A DNA stretch of 64,000 nucleotides from Herpetosiphon sp042688385 (GCF_042688385.1 NZ_JBHUPY010000020.1:1-64000); one strand, 5' to 3'. Numbered from the stretch's first letter, positions 51,975-61,558 are shown. A program made the numbers and translations. Notes: generated from the sequence alone by a model not told the origin.

Positions 51975-52295
51975 TCACGAAAGATAGCCACCGCCCAAGG
52001 GTGCTTTCTCGATCAGCGCTTGGCTGATGGCCCAATCGAAAAAGCTGTGCAAGGCTGCTTTGGCAACTTCGCGTTCGGCAAGGCTGAGGCTGCTCAAATA
52101 GGCCTGCACCCAATAGGTTGAAATGCTATCCAGCTCGTTGGGATAGCCGCTATCGAGCCAGCGTTGGGCAAAATCGTCGAGATATTCATTGTAATCGGCG
52201 GCCAGTTGGGGGCGGGTGCGCACCAAGGTTCCGCCAAAACTATCCAAAGCGCCCAACAACGTCTGTTCGTGCACCAAAAACTCTTGCATGGTCAT
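51975..52295 (-). CDS. Small hypothetical protein resembling a recombinase core-binding domain
   Basis: The 106-residue helical protein ends AALHSFFDWAISQALIEKAPLGG. This resembles the end of the SAM-like N-terminal domain of tyrosine recombinases, where LR-x-FF-x-WA and a GLI-x-NP turn recur. No catalytic domain is encoded next to it, so it is either a stand-alone domain or a remnant. GGGAG lies before the ATG. A GC-rich repeat follows just past its stop. Confidence 0.55.
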   Translation of the reverse strand: MTMQEFLVHEQTLLGALDSFGGTLVRTRPQLAADYNEYLDDFAQRWLDSGYPNELDSISTYWVQAYLSSLSLAEREVAKAALHSFFDWAISQALIEKAPLGGGYLS

Positions 52296-52367
52296 GGCTA
52301 AACTCCCAAATCAAACAAAGGCGCAGCCCACCCCATTGGAGGCTACGCTATAGCTGCGATCTACGTT

Positions 52368-54131
52368 CTAGCGCTTGAAGCCAGTAATGGCGACGACCCC
52401 TGAACGTGGAACTTCGTTGCCACCGATTGGCCAGTGGCTGCTCAATTCAGTCAGGCTCTTGGATTCTTCGCCTGGGTGTTGAATTGAGAGGAACAGGGTG
52501 CGGCCATCAGGCGACCAGCATGGCCCGGTCAGTTCGCATTCAACTGGCCCTGATGCAAATTGGAAGGCGATGCCTGCATCGGGGCCGCTAGTGCGGAAGA
52601 AAAATAGACCATTGTTGCCTTGGAATTTGTAGATGCCTTTGTTGGTGCGCGATGATGAGATGTCGGTTACCATCCACAAGTTGCCTTCGCCATCGAACAC
52701 TAAGTTGTCGGGCGATGAGAAGCCGCTTTGCGAGCCACCAACCGCAAAAATGCTCCAATCGAAGCTCATGGCGGCGGGGTTGCCATCGGTTTCGGCCAAG
52801 CGCACAATTTGGCCGTGGAAGTTGCCGTGGCCAGTGTTGTTGGTCAAGGCCACGTAAACGCTGCCATCAAGTGGGTGAATTTCAATATCTTCTGGGCGAT
52901 CAACTGGCGTGGCTTTGAGCGCCATGGCTGCCGCTTGGGCATCGGCCAGCACATCTGCTTGCGAGGTAAAGAGCAAGTTGCCTTTGCTATCTTTGGCGCT
53001 TTGCAAGGCGCTTTGGCTGTTGTAATCGAGCAAAATCCATTTGCCATTGGCAAAGTCGGCGGCGTAGAGTTGGCCGCTTTCGAGAATTTGCATATTGCCT
53101 GGGCGATCGGCTAAGTTGGTCAATTTGCGCTCGGCCACGAATTTATAAACACATGAATCGGCTTTGTCGTCGCCCATATAGGCCACAACCGTGCCGTCGC
53201 CGCCAACCCGCACGGCCACATTTTCGTGGCGGAAGCGACCCAAGGCGGTGTGTTTGCGTGGCGTGCTGTTTTTATCGAATGGGTCAACTTCGACGACCCA
53301 GCCATAGTGGCGCTTGGCATAAATTTCTGGTTCCCAGCCGTAGCCAGTTGGCGCAGCATTGGGATAATCTTGGAAGTTTTCTTCGCAGCTGAGTGCCGTG
53401 CCCCAAGGCGTTACGCCACCTGAACAATTGCCAAGTGAGCCAATCGCGATTGGGCCGCCATCGATGTTGGCAGCAGGGCCCGTCAGGGTAATTGGCGTAG
53501 TTGCGTCGATGCGGCGGTTGTGAGCGGCATCAGTTTGGTCGAAATACCAGCGGCCATCGCTGTTGCGCTTGACCCGAATTACGCTCATTCCAACCATATG
53601 CTTTTCGGCGTTGATCTGATCGCCCGATTTTGCGCCCGAGCCAGTGTAGCCTGAGATAAACATCGGGTTGATATATTCGTGGTTGACCAGCAACAAGCCA
53701 TCGCTGCTCGATAAATCGCTGCGGGTAAAGCCAAATTGAGGCCGAGTTTGGTCAAGCCCTTTTTCGAGCATATCGATTGGGAAGAAGGCCAAGAAGTCGG
53801 CATTTTCGCCGAACTGATTGCCATTGCCCATATCGTGGCCACGGTGGGCCAACAAATCGTAGCGAAAGCCTTCGGGCAAAATCAAATCGTCGGCAAGGCT
53901 GGTGCTGATTGGCTTGAATGGCAAGGAACCTTGGGCTTGACGCTGGGCCAAGGCTGGAACCGACGTTGGAGCGTTATATTGGGCAGCTTCAGCAGTTTGC
54001 AGATCCAACGGCAAGGCGGCAACCGCAGCGGCAGCAGCACCAGTCGCAACAAGGCTCCGGCGATTAATCCGACGTTCTAATAAATCGTGCCAAATACTTT
54101 TGCGCTCTGCACGCTGATCATGGCTGGTCAT
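52368..54131 (-). CDS. phoX: PhoX-family phosphatase (DUF839), Tat-exported
   Basis: The 587-residue protein has a twin-arginine leader (RRINRRSLVATGAAAAAVAALPL, near 21-45), so it is exported folded. The body is the PhoX/DUF839 beta-propeller: LLVNHEYINP, GNCSGGVTPWGTALSCEENF with Glu/Cys residues, GRFRHENVAV, VAYMGDDKADSCVYKF and NLVFDGEGNLWMVTD. PhoX enzymes are calcium/iron-dependent alkaline phosphatases induced by phosphate limitation. The start at 54131 has GGAGGG upstream. No pho box is recognised. Confidence 0.87.
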   Translation of the reverse strand: MTSHDQRAERKSIWHDLLERRINRRSLVATGAAAAAVAALPLDLQTAEAAQYNAPTSVPALAQRQAQGSLPFKPISTSLADDLILPEGFRYDLLAHRGHDMGNGNQFGENADFLAFFPIDMLEKGLDQTRPQFGFTRSDLSSSDGLLLVNHEYINPMFISGYTGSGAKSGDQINAEKHMVGMSVIRVKRNSDGRWYFDQTDAAHNRRIDATTPITLTGPAANIDGGPIAIGSLGNCSGGVTPWGTALSCEENFQDYPNAAPTGYGWEPEIYAKRHYGWVVEVDPFDKNSTPRKHTALGRFRHENVAVRVGGDGTVVAYMGDDKADSCVYKFVAERKLTNLADRPGNMQILESGQLYAADFANGKWILLDYNSQSALQSAKDSKGNLLFTSQADVLADAQAAAMALKATPVDRPEDIEIHPLDGSVYVALTNNTGHGNFHGQIVRLAETDGNPAAMSFDWSIFAVGGSQSGFSSPDNLVFDGEGNLWMVTDISSSRTNKGIYKFQGNNGLFFFRTSGPDAGIAFQFASGPVECELTGPCWSPDGRTLFLSIQHPGEESKSLTELSSHWPIGGNEVPRSGVVAITGFKR

Positions 54132-54251
54132 GGAATATCCCTCCAACTTGGCAACACACCATTCTTCAACTGGACACAGCCGCTAGTCTAGCCACGCCAT
54201 GTCAAGCCCAACTCATCAGTATGTAAAGATCAGATTAAGAAATGAGGGTGC

Positions 54252-54257
54252 TATAAT
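54252..54257 (+). promoter_or_regulatory. -10 box of the def promoter
   Basis: A perfect TATAAT lies about 30 bases before the def ATG. No good -35 hexamer is found 16-18 bases further upstream. Confidence 0.5.
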
Positions 54258-54287
54258 GAACGCTAGCAACAATAAGGAGGTTATCCC

Positions 54288-54926
54288 ATGGCAGTACGAC
54301 GGGTATTGCAGATAGAAGATCCAACCGATGCAGTGGTCTTGCGAGCCAAGGCCAAGCGCATTACCAGTTTTGACCAAAGCTTAGCGGGCTTGGTTGATGA
54401 TATGATTGAAACCATGCGCGAGGCCCGTGGGGTGGGCATTGCTGCGCCCCAAGTTGGGGTTTCGCGCCGCGTGGTGGTAATCGAAGAGCCAGCCCAATAT
54501 GAAGAAGACGAAGAAACTGGCGAGCGCACCGAAATTGCGCCTGCGGTTTTGTATGTTATGGTCAACCCAGAGATTGTTAAGGCCAGCGAAGAAACCCATA
54601 TGTTGCAAGAAGGCTGCTTGAGCATGCCAGGCCGCTACACCAAAGTGCCACGCAACAAATGGGTCACGATCAAATATTACGATCTCAAAGGTCGCGAACA
54701 ACGCTTGCGGCATATTCCCGCTGAAGATTACAAAGTTGGGCATATTGCACAGCACGAGTTTGATCACCTTGATGGGATTATGTTTACCGACCGCATGACC
54801 GAAGAAAGCAAGCTGGTCGATTATCGCAAAGAAAGTGAAAGTGCCCGCCTCAAACGGCGCGGTTTGTTGGCGCGCAAAAAACGCCCCGATCCTGAGCTAG
54901 AATCAGAATCGGCAGCCAATGAATAA
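54288..54926 (+). CDS. def: Peptide deformylase
   Basis: The 212-residue metalloenzyme removes the formyl group from nascent proteins. All three motifs are present: GVGIAAPQVGVSRRV, EGCLSMPGRY (metal Cys) and QHEFDHLDGIMF (HExxH-type His pair). It is longer than typical (about 170), with an acidic insertion (YEEDEETGERTE) and a charged C-terminal tail (ARKKRPDPELESES). AAGGAGG is well placed before the ATG. Confidence 0.95.
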   Translation: MAVRRVLQIEDPTDAVVLRAKAKRITSFDQSLAGLVDDMIETMREARGVGIAAPQVGVSRRVVVIEEPAQYEEDEETGERTEIAPAVLYVMVNPEIVKASEETHMLQEGCLSMPGRYTKVPRNKWVTIKYYDLKGREQRLRHIPAEDYKVGHIAQHEFDHLDGIMFTDRMTEESKLVDYRKESESARLKRRGLLARKKRPDPELESESAANE

Positions 54927-55035
54927 GCACATGCTTCATCGAAGCAACGCTTAGAAATACTTAATATTCAGCCAAGCAATCTGCGTTTAGAATAGGGCGA
55001 CTTCTGCGCCGATATTCTGTTTGAAGGAGTTCACG

Positions 55036-55992
55036 ATGCGCGTGTTGATCACGGGAGCAGCAGGGTTTTTAGGCTCACACTTGTGTGAGCGTTTTCTTGC
55101 CGAAGGCCATTCGGTTGTGGGGATGGATAATTTCATCACTGGCAATCCGGAAAATATTGCCCATTTAGTTGGTCAAGACGATTTTCAATTTATTCGCCAC
55201 GATGTGACCAACTATATTTTCTTGCCCGGCCCGCTCGATGCAGTGTTGCACTTTGCCTCGCCAGCCTCGCCAATCGATTATCTTGAACTGCCGATTCAAA
55301 CGCTCAAGGTAGGAGCTTTGGGAACCCACAATGCCCTGGGCTTGGCCAAAGCCAAAGGCGCGCGCTTCTTGATCGCCTCAACCTCGGAAGTCTATGGCGA
55401 TCCGCAAGTGCACCCACAACCAGAAACCTATTGGGGCCATGTGAACCCAATTGGGCCGCGCGGCGTGTACGACGAAGCCAAGCGCTTTGCCGAAGCCATG
55501 ACCATGGCCTATCACACCTACCACGGCGTGCAAACGCGGATTGTGCGGATTTTCAACACCTACGGCCCACGCATGCGCTTGGCTGATGGGCGGGTTGTGC
55601 CAAACTTCATTCAACAAGCCTTGCGCGGCGAGCCGCTGACCCTCTACGGCGATGGCTTGCAAACCCGTTCGTTCCAGTTCGTGGGCGATTTGGTCGAAGG
55701 CGTGTATCGCTTGTTGCTCTCCGATGAGGTTGAGCCAGTTAACATTGGCAACCCCCACGAGTTCAACATGCGCGAGTTTGCCGAAATCGTCAATGCAATT
55801 ACCAACAATCCTGCTGGCACGGTTGTCAAACCTGAACTTCGCATCAAGGACGATCCACAAAATCGCCAGCCAGACATTAGCAAAGCCAAACGGGTTTTGG
55901 ATTGGGAACCACAAGTGACCTTGCAAGCAGGCTTGGAAAAAACCATTCCATGGTTTGCTGAGCAATTACGCAAACGTGGCGAAATTCAATAA
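55036..55992 (+). CDS. UDP-glucuronate decarboxylase (UDP-xylose synthase)
   Basis: The 318-residue extended short-chain dehydrogenase has the NAD motif LITGAAGFLGSHLCERF, the catalytic segment STSEVYGDPQVHPQPETYWG and the YxxxK in GVYDEAKRFAEAMTM, with GPRMRLADGRVVPNF downstream. The string HPQPETYWGHVNPIGPRGVYDEAKR fits UDP-xylose synthases very well. It makes UDP-xylose for envelope polysaccharide. AAGGAG precedes the ATG at 55036. It heads a polysaccharide cluster. Confidence 0.92.
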   Translation: MRVLITGAAGFLGSHLCERFLAEGHSVVGMDNFITGNPENIAHLVGQDDFQFIRHDVTNYIFLPGPLDAVLHFASPASPIDYLELPIQTLKVGALGTHNALGLAKAKGARFLIASTSEVYGDPQVHPQPETYWGHVNPIGPRGVYDEAKRFAEAMTMAYHTYHGVQTRIVRIFNTYGPRMRLADGRVVPNFIQQALRGEPLTLYGDGLQTRSFQFVGDLVEGVYRLLLSDEVEPVNIGNPHEFNMREFAEIVNAITNNPAGTVVKPELRIKDDPQNRQPDISKAKRVLDWEPQVTLQAGLEKTIPWFAEQLRKRGEIQ

Positions 55993-56088
55993 GCCCAAGT
56001 TTCGCTTAGCAAGCGCCCTGAGCATCGGTGTGGATGACTCGGGCTTTTGGGATACCCAACAAGCGTTAGAGAGGAGCCACGCAACGCC

Positions 56089-57513
56089 ATGCAGCGTCGA
56101 GCATTAACTTTGCGCGCCGTACAGCCATTAGATTGGCTGTTGGCAAGCTTGGGGTTGGCAGGAGTGGCCATCATCAGCCTGCTGCCATTTGCCCAAGCAG
56201 CAACATTAATTATTTGTGGCATGTTGTTGGTTGGCATGCTGATTCAGCCAGCGGTAGGCCTGAGCTTAACCGTTGCCACCGTCATGATTCAAGAGTTGCT
56301 GAGCTTTCCGCTTGGCCTAAGCGCAACCCATGTGATTGGCATCATGGCGCTGGGGGCGTGGCTCTTATATGGCATGGCGCAGCGTAAAATCATCATCGAT
56401 ACAACCTTGCTGGTGCCATGGAGCCTGTTTTTGATGGCGCTGCTGCTCTCGGCGGGCCTGACCGAATACAACGCGGTTGATGCCTTAAAGCAAGTGGTGC
56501 GTTGGTTTATGGCTTTTCTGGCTTTTGTGGTGACGGTTGCCACGATTACCACGCCCAAGCGGGCAATTGGTCTGATTGCGGTGATGTTTGCGGTTGGCGT
56601 AATCGAGGCGCTGATTGGCATTCAGCAATATCGGCTAGGCGCTGGCCCGTTTGCAATTGGCGAAAGCGTGCGCGCCTATGGCACGATTGGTAAACCCAAT
56701 ACCTTTGCTGGCTTTTTGGAGTTGATGTGGCCTTTAACCTTGAGCGTGGCCTTGGGTTTGCTCTGGTTTTGGTGGCAGCAACGCCAACGCTGGCACTATT
56801 TGCTGGGCGCGGCCTTGAGCGGCGGCGCAAGCCTGATTATTCTGGCGGCAATTGGCGTGAGTTTTTCGCGTGGGGCTTGGATTGGGATTATGGGAGCGCT
56901 GGCGGTGATGCTGCTGGCGGTTGATCGCCGACGCGCCTTGCCATTAATTGGGCTTGGCGGCGTGTTGTTATTGGCAATTATCAGCCAGCCAGAGCTATTT
57001 CCGGCGGTCATTAGCGAGCGAATTAGCAGCCTGACCAACAATCTGCGCATTTTTGATGCTGGGCGCGTAACCGTAACCGATGAAAATTTTGCAGTTGTCG
57101 AACGCATGGCCCATTGGCAAGCAGGGGCAAATATGTTTCTGGCCAATCCGATGCTGGGCGTTGGCCCCGACAACTTCAATCGGGCTTATCCTGAATTTTT
57201 TGTTGGCCGCTGGTCGGAATCGCAAGGCCACTCGCACAACTACTACATTCATATTGCGGCAGAAGCTGGTTTGTTGGGTTTGCTGGCCTATTTGGTGCTG
57301 ATTGCGGCGGTTTATCGCCAAGCCTATTTGGCAATTCAAGCGACGCGCGGCACGGTTTGGCAGATGGTAGCGATTGGCTGCTGTGGTATCATAACCGCCA
57401 TTCAGTTGCACAACATTTTTGATAATCTCCATGTATTGAATTTTGGAATTCATTTGAGCGCGGTGTGGGCCTTATGTGTGGTTCTGACACAGCGCCAAGG
57501 GTGGCGTGCATGA
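56089..57513 (+). CDS. O-antigen ligase/polymerase family membrane protein
   Basis: The 474-residue protein has about twelve membrane spans and the large periplasmic loop typical of Wzy/WaaL proteins, including VGPDNFNRAYPEFF and the conserved HNYYIHIAAEAGLLGLLAYL. These enzymes join or transfer polysaccharide repeat units outside the membrane. The start at 56089 lies 12 bases after GAGGAG. The stop overlaps the next epimerase start by four bases (ATGA), so the two are coupled. Confidence 0.87.
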   Translation: MQRRALTLRAVQPLDWLLASLGLAGVAIISLLPFAQAATLIICGMLLVGMLIQPAVGLSLTVATVMIQELLSFPLGLSATHVIGIMALGAWLLYGMAQRKIIIDTTLLVPWSLFLMALLLSAGLTEYNAVDALKQVVRWFMAFLAFVVTVATITTPKRAIGLIAVMFAVGVIEALIGIQQYRLGAGPFAIGESVRAYGTIGKPNTFAGFLELMWPLTLSVALGLLWFWWQQRQRWHYLLGAALSGGASLIILAAIGVSFSRGAWIGIMGALAVMLLAVDRRRALPLIGLGGVLLLAIISQPELFPAVISERISSLTNNLRIFDAGRVTVTDENFAVVERMAHWQAGANMFLANPMLGVGPDNFNRAYPEFFVGRWSESQGHSHNYYIHIAAEAGLLGLLAYLVLIAAVYRQAYLAIQATRGTVWQMVAIGCCGIITAIQLHNIFDNLHVLNFGIHLSAVWALCVVLTQRQGWRA

Positions 57514-58463
57514 CATATTTAGTAACGGGTGGTGCGGGTTTTATTGGCTCGCATTTGTGCGAAACACTGTTGCAGCGTGGCGAACGTGTCATTGCATTCG
57601 ATAATTTCAACGACTATTACAGCCCCGAACGCAAACGGCGCAACGTGGCCGATTTGCTCAAGCACCCCAATTTTGTGCTCTGGGAAGGCGATTTGCGCGA
57701 TCCTGCCAGCTTATTGGCTTTGTTTGAGCACCATCGCCCAAGCCATGTAGCCCATTTGGCGGGCATGGCCAATCCGCGTTATTCGTTGCAACACCCGGCG
57801 TTGTATAGCGCAGTTAATGTTGAAGGCTCGGTTAACGTCTGGCAGGCAGCGATTAAATATGGCATTCAAGCCTTTGTGCAGGCCTCAACGTCGTCGGTGT
57901 ATGGGCTTGCGCCAACGCCATGGCACGAAGCTTTAGCCACCGATCAGCCCTTATCGCCGTATGCGGCCACCAAAAAAGCCGCCGAATTGCTGGCCTACAC
58001 CTTCCATTATCAAAGCCAAATTCCCACCCGCGTGGTGCGTTTCTTCACGGTCTATGGCCCGAAAGGCCGCCCCGACATGACCCCAACGATTTTTGTTGAG
58101 GCCATGCGCAAGCAAGAACCAATTGTGCTTTACAATGGCGGGGTTGATGTCTACCGCGATTGGACCTACGTTGACGATATTGTTTCGGGGGTGATTGCGG
58201 TGCTCGATAGCGATCGGGCTTTTGATATTTTTAATCTTGGCAACTCAACCCCAGTAATGCTGCGCAGCTTTATTGATACACTGCAAGCAATTACGGGCAT
58301 TGAAGCAATTATCGAAGCCAAGCCCTTATCCTCTGCCGACCCGCCAATTACCTTTGCCGATACCAGCAAGGCGCAACAATTGCTCGGTTGGAAGCCAACC
58401 ACCGATATTGAGGATGGCCTAGAGCGCTATTGGCATTGGTACAAAAGCGAGTACGATTGCTAG
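57510..58463 (+). CDS. NAD-dependent sugar-nucleotide epimerase (UDP-glucuronate 4-epimerase-like)
   Basis: The 317-residue protein is an extended short-chain dehydrogenase: TGGAGFIGSHLCETLLQRG, FDNFNDYYSPERKRRN, the catalytic STSSVYGLAP and YxxxK in SPYAATKKAAELLAYTF. The FNDYYSPERKRRN and FTVYGPKGRPDM strings resemble UDP-glucuronate 4-epimerases (CapI type), although GDP- or UDP-glucose epimerases cannot be excluded. It overlaps the previous gene by four bases. Confidence 0.88.
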   Translation: MTYLVTGGAGFIGSHLCETLLQRGERVIAFDNFNDYYSPERKRRNVADLLKHPNFVLWEGDLRDPASLLALFEHHRPSHVAHLAGMANPRYSLQHPALYSAVNVEGSVNVWQAAIKYGIQAFVQASTSSVYGLAPTPWHEALATDQPLSPYAATKKAAELLAYTFHYQSQIPTRVVRFFTVYGPKGRPDMTPTIFVEAMRKQEPIVLYNGGVDVYRDWTYVDDIVSGVIAVLDSDRAFDIFNLGNSTPVMLRSFIDTLQAITGIEAIIEAKPLSSADPPITFADTSKAQQLLGWKPTTDIEDGLERYWHWYKSEYDC

Positions 58464-58515
58464 ATCGTTCGCCGATGCTGGCATTTGGCCTAGTGTTATA
58501 CACAATTGGATCATT

Positions 58516-59676
58516 ATGAAATCGCAATCTCACGCTAATACGCCGAGTTTACGCCCTGAGCAAACCGACCAAGGCTTACCGCGCCCTGCTGAAACCGAAG
58601 CGCTTGAGCAGTTGGTTGAACAGGCGGCTGAAGCAGCACCTTTAGCTGCTGATCAAATGCCCGAAGATTTGGCCGATGTTCGTTCGAGCGGCTTTTCGCT
58701 GCGCGATAAATTTCTGAACATTAAATCATTGGCATCGTTTGGGATTGCCTTTGCGATTCTTGGCTTTGCTTTTTGGCGGGCCGATATTAACTTGGCCGAT
58801 ATGTGGCGGCAAATCGGCCAGACTAATCCTTGGCTGTATGCTGCTGGCTTTCTTGTTTTTTATGGTCTTTTTCCAGTGCGTGCCTTACGTTGGCGAATTA
58901 TTTTGCGCAGCGCTGGCTTCGAGGTCGATAGCCCTCAAGCCCGCAAGCGTTGGGCCGGAGTTGGGCCGCTCAGCGAGTTTATTGGGCTTTCGTGGTTTGC
59001 CAACTGTGTTGTGCCAGCCAAATTAGGCGATGCCTATCGCGGCTATTTGGTCAAGAAAAACGGTGATGCTTCGTTCTCGCGCACGCTGGGCACGATTTTC
59101 GCCGAGCGCATCGTCGATATGATTGTGCTGTTTGGCATGCTGGTGGTTTCGGGCTTGTTGGTTTTTCGCGGCCATCTCAATAGCTGGACGGAACGGCTCT
59201 TTATCATTGGCATCGTTTTGACAATTTTGTTGGTGATTGGCTTGATGTCGATGCGCTATCTTAGCCCGTTGATTCGCCGTGCCTTGCCAAAACGCTTTCA
59301 CGATTTCTATGCTCGTTTCGAGGAAGGCACACTTTCATCGTTCCGACCTTCACGCTTGCCAGTGTTATTGCTGTTGACGATCGTCGTTTGGTTGGGCGAG
59401 TCGATGCGATTATTTTTTGTGATTGAAGCGATGGGCGGCTTAGGCTTATCATTATCAGCCATTATTTTCGTGGCTTTGGCTAGCTCGTTGTTAACCGCCG
59501 TGCCAGCCTTGCCTGGTGGCTTGGGCTTGGTCGAAGTTGGAATTGCTGGCGTGATGATGTTGTTTGATGTGGGCCAAACCACTAGCACCGCCGTCGCCTT
59601 TCTCGATCGCATCATCAACTACTGGAGCATCGTGATTTTGGGCTTAGTGTTGTATCTCTTCAGCAAACGAAAGTGA
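58516..59676 (+). CDS. Lysylphosphatidylglycerol synthase TM region / flippase-like membrane protein (UPF0104)
   Basis: The 386-residue protein has an acidic, Pro-rich cytoplasmic N-terminus of about 70 residues and then about eight membrane spans (ASFGIAFAILGFAFWRADINL onward). The pattern FLVFYGLFPVRALRWRIILRSAG, LSWFANCVVPAKLGDAYRGYL and TAVPALPGGLGLVEVGIAG matches the UPF0104/AglD-MprF-flippase family. It probably moves or acts on lipid-linked glycans. The ribosome site is weak. It lies in the polysaccharide cluster. Confidence 0.82.
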   Translation: MKSQSHANTPSLRPEQTDQGLPRPAETEALEQLVEQAAEAAPLAADQMPEDLADVRSSGFSLRDKFLNIKSLASFGIAFAILGFAFWRADINLADMWRQIGQTNPWLYAAGFLVFYGLFPVRALRWRIILRSAGFEVDSPQARKRWAGVGPLSEFIGLSWFANCVVPAKLGDAYRGYLVKKNGDASFSRTLGTIFAERIVDMIVLFGMLVVSGLLVFRGHLNSWTERLFIIGIVLTILLVIGLMSMRYLSPLIRRALPKRFHDFYARFEEGTLSSFRPSRLPVLLLLTIVVWLGESMRLFFVIEAMGGLGLSLSAIIFVALASSLLTAVPALPGGLGLVEVGIAGVMMLFDVGQTTSTAVAFLDRIINYWSIVILGLVLYLFSKRK

Positions 59677-59683
59677 GCCATCC

Positions 59684-60154
59684 ATGTTAACTGCTACCGA
59701 ACGCGATGCGCTTGTAGCAACGATTTTGCATTTGCCAGCCCAGTTGCATGCGTTGGTCGATCGCTTGAATCTTGAGCAATTGAATACGCCTTATCTGGCG
59801 AACGAATGGACAGTTGCCCAAAATATTCATCATCTTGCCGATGCGCAGATGAATTTGTTTATTCGCATGAAATTGTTGCTGTTGGAAGAGCATCCAAACC
59901 TCAAGCCATTCGAGCAAGATACGTGGGTGACGACCGCCGATAGCATTGGCTCAATCGAGCCGTCGTTGCTGATTTTGCAGGGCTTGCAAGAACGCGCCGC
60001 AACCTTGGTCAACTCGCTTGATCTCGCCAGTTTTGAGCGCACTGCATGGCATCCAGAGAATGGCGAAGTAACGCTTGAGCAAATTGCGCGCTACTATGCC
60101 CGTCACGGCGAATTGCACCTTGAGCAAATTAGCCAAACTTTGGCAGCAAGCTGA
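59684..60154 (+). CDS. DinB-superfamily protein (YfiT/DinB_2-like)
   Basis: The 156-residue four-helix protein has the metal-binding His pattern of DinB/YfiT thiol-transferase-like proteins: NIHHLADAQMNLFIRMK (His 45/46) and ARYYARHGELHLEQISQ (HxxxH). Relatives are bacillithiol-dependent transferases or hydrolases; the reaction here is unknown. It follows the flippase-like gene by seven bases, so it is co-transcribed, but a link to polysaccharide synthesis is not obvious. Confidence 0.8.
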   Translation: MLTATERDALVATILHLPAQLHALVDRLNLEQLNTPYLANEWTVAQNIHHLADAQMNLFIRMKLLLLEEHPNLKPFEQDTWVTTADSIGSIEPSLLILQGLQERAATLVNSLDLASFERTAWHPENGEVTLEQIARYYARHGELHLEQISQTLAAS

Positions 60155-60305
60155 TCCACGAAGAGCACAAAGAGCACGAAGGCGAGTTTTGAAACCGCGA
60201 AGAACGCGAAGGGCACGAAGGGGGAGTTTTAACGCAGACGCTCAGACCACCCAACCAAACTCCCCTCGCCCGCGTCCCGTGGGAGAGGGGCTGGGGGTGA
60301 GGGGA
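60154..60305. repeat. ACGAAG-type and GC-rich repeats upstream of the glycosyltransferase
   Basis: Degenerate CACGAAG/GCGAAG units (60154-60225) are followed by an inverted half copy of the GC-rich repeat (CCCCTCGCCCGCGTCCCGTG, GGGAGAGGGGCTGGGGGTGAGGGG, 60261-60304). A TGCTCTATGTTCTATGCTC run then leads to the next ATG. Confidence 0.75.
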
Positions 60306-60356
60306 CACAAATTCTTATTCAAACTGATTATGCTCTATGTTCTATGCTCTTAACTT

Positions 60357-61511
60357 ATGCACATAGCAATTGATTACAATGCAGCAGTGCGTCAAGGCGG
60401 TGGAATTGGCCGCTTTGTACGCGAAATAACCCAAGTTGCCGCGCAGGCAGCGCCTCAACATCGCTTTTCGTTGTGGTATGCAGCGCGTGGGCTTGACCCT
60501 AAAAGCGCTCAGATGCAGGCTTTGCATGAGCTTCAACGGCGTTTGCCCAATATCACGCCGCGGCCAATTCCCATTACCGAGCGCTTATTGACGATTCTTT
60601 GGCAGCGTTTGCGGTTGCCTTTGGCGGTTGAACGGATTGTTGGCGCGGTTGATGTGGTTCATGGCACCGATTTTGTGCTGCCGCCAACCACGGCCAAAAC
60701 CCTGCTCTCGATTCACGATTTTGCCTATATCATCCATCCCGAAACTGCGCCGCCAGAATTGCGCCGCTATTTGGGTGGAGTGGTGCCGCGCAATATTCGT
60801 CGCGCCGACCATATTCACGTTAATTCGCGAGCAACCAAAGCCGATATGGAGCGCTTGCTTGGTACTGCGCCAGATAAATCAACAATTGTCTATTCAGGCA
60901 GTGGTAGCGATTTTTACCCTCGGCCTGAAGCAGAAATTGCTGAAATGCGCCAGCGGCTTGGCTTGCCCGAACGTTATCTTCTAAATGTTGGTACGGTGCA
61001 ACCACGCAAAAACGTTGAGCGTTTGATCGAAGCCTTTGGTAAATTGCCCGCCGAATTGCGTAGTCAGCCCTTGGTGATTGGCGGTAAACGTGGTTGGTTG
61101 GCCGAGCCAATTTATGCGGCAGTCCAACGCTATGGCCTTTCCCAATCAGTCATCTTCTTGGATTTTGTCAGCGACAGCGATTTGCCCAAGCTCTACAGTG
61201 GCGCAACGGCGATGGTCTATCCTTCGCTGTATGAAGGCTTTGGCGTACCGATTGTCGAGGCCCAAGCCTGTGGAACGCCAGTGATTACCTCGACCATCTC
61301 GAGCTTGCCGGAAATTGCTGGCAACGCGGCCTTGCTGGTCGATCCTCACGCTACGGGAGCGCTGACGGCGGCCTTGCAAAAAGTATTAACCGAGCCAGAA
61401 TTTTGCCAATCCTTGGCCGAGGCAGGCCCACGTCAAGCAGCCAAATTTACCTGGGAAGGCACAGGTTTGGGGATTTTGGGGTTGTACGAATTACTCGGCC
61501 AACAACGCTAA
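60357..61511 (+). CDS. Glycosyltransferase family 4 (GT-B fold)
   Basis: The 384-residue protein has the GT-B layout of family-4 enzymes: the N-terminal GGIGRFVREI acceptor site and VNVGTVQPRKNVERLIEAFGKLP at the start of the donor domain. The C-terminal YPSLYEGFGVPIVEAQACGTPVITS carries the conserved E-x7-E. It probably adds a sugar from an NDP donor to the polysaccharide made by this cluster. No ribosome site precedes the ATG; a TATGCT stands eight bases upstream. The cluster ends here; leuB follows on the other strand. Confidence 0.9.
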   Translation: MHIAIDYNAAVRQGGGIGRFVREITQVAAQAAPQHRFSLWYAARGLDPKSAQMQALHELQRRLPNITPRPIPITERLLTILWQRLRLPLAVERIVGAVDVVHGTDFVLPPTTAKTLLSIHDFAYIIHPETAPPELRRYLGGVVPRNIRRADHIHVNSRATKADMERLLGTAPDKSTIVYSGSGSDFYPRPEAEIAEMRQRLGLPERYLLNVGTVQPRKNVERLIEAFGKLPAELRSQPLVIGGKRGWLAEPIYAAVQRYGLSQSVIFLDFVSDSDLPKLYSGATAMVYPSLYEGFGVPIVEAQACGTPVITSTISSLPEIAGNAALLVDPHATGALTAALQKVLTEPEFCQSLAEAGPRQAAKFTWEGTGLGILGLYELLGQQR

Positions 61512-61558
61512 AATTCAAACGCCCCTTGCTCGCCATTGAACTCGGGGCGTAATTAATT

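Noticed and set aside
55378..55965. 195-codon minus-strand frame inside the UDP-xylose synthase gene
   Set aside because: It is antisense to a well-conserved enzyme and has no ribosome site; codon bias of the sense gene explains its openness.
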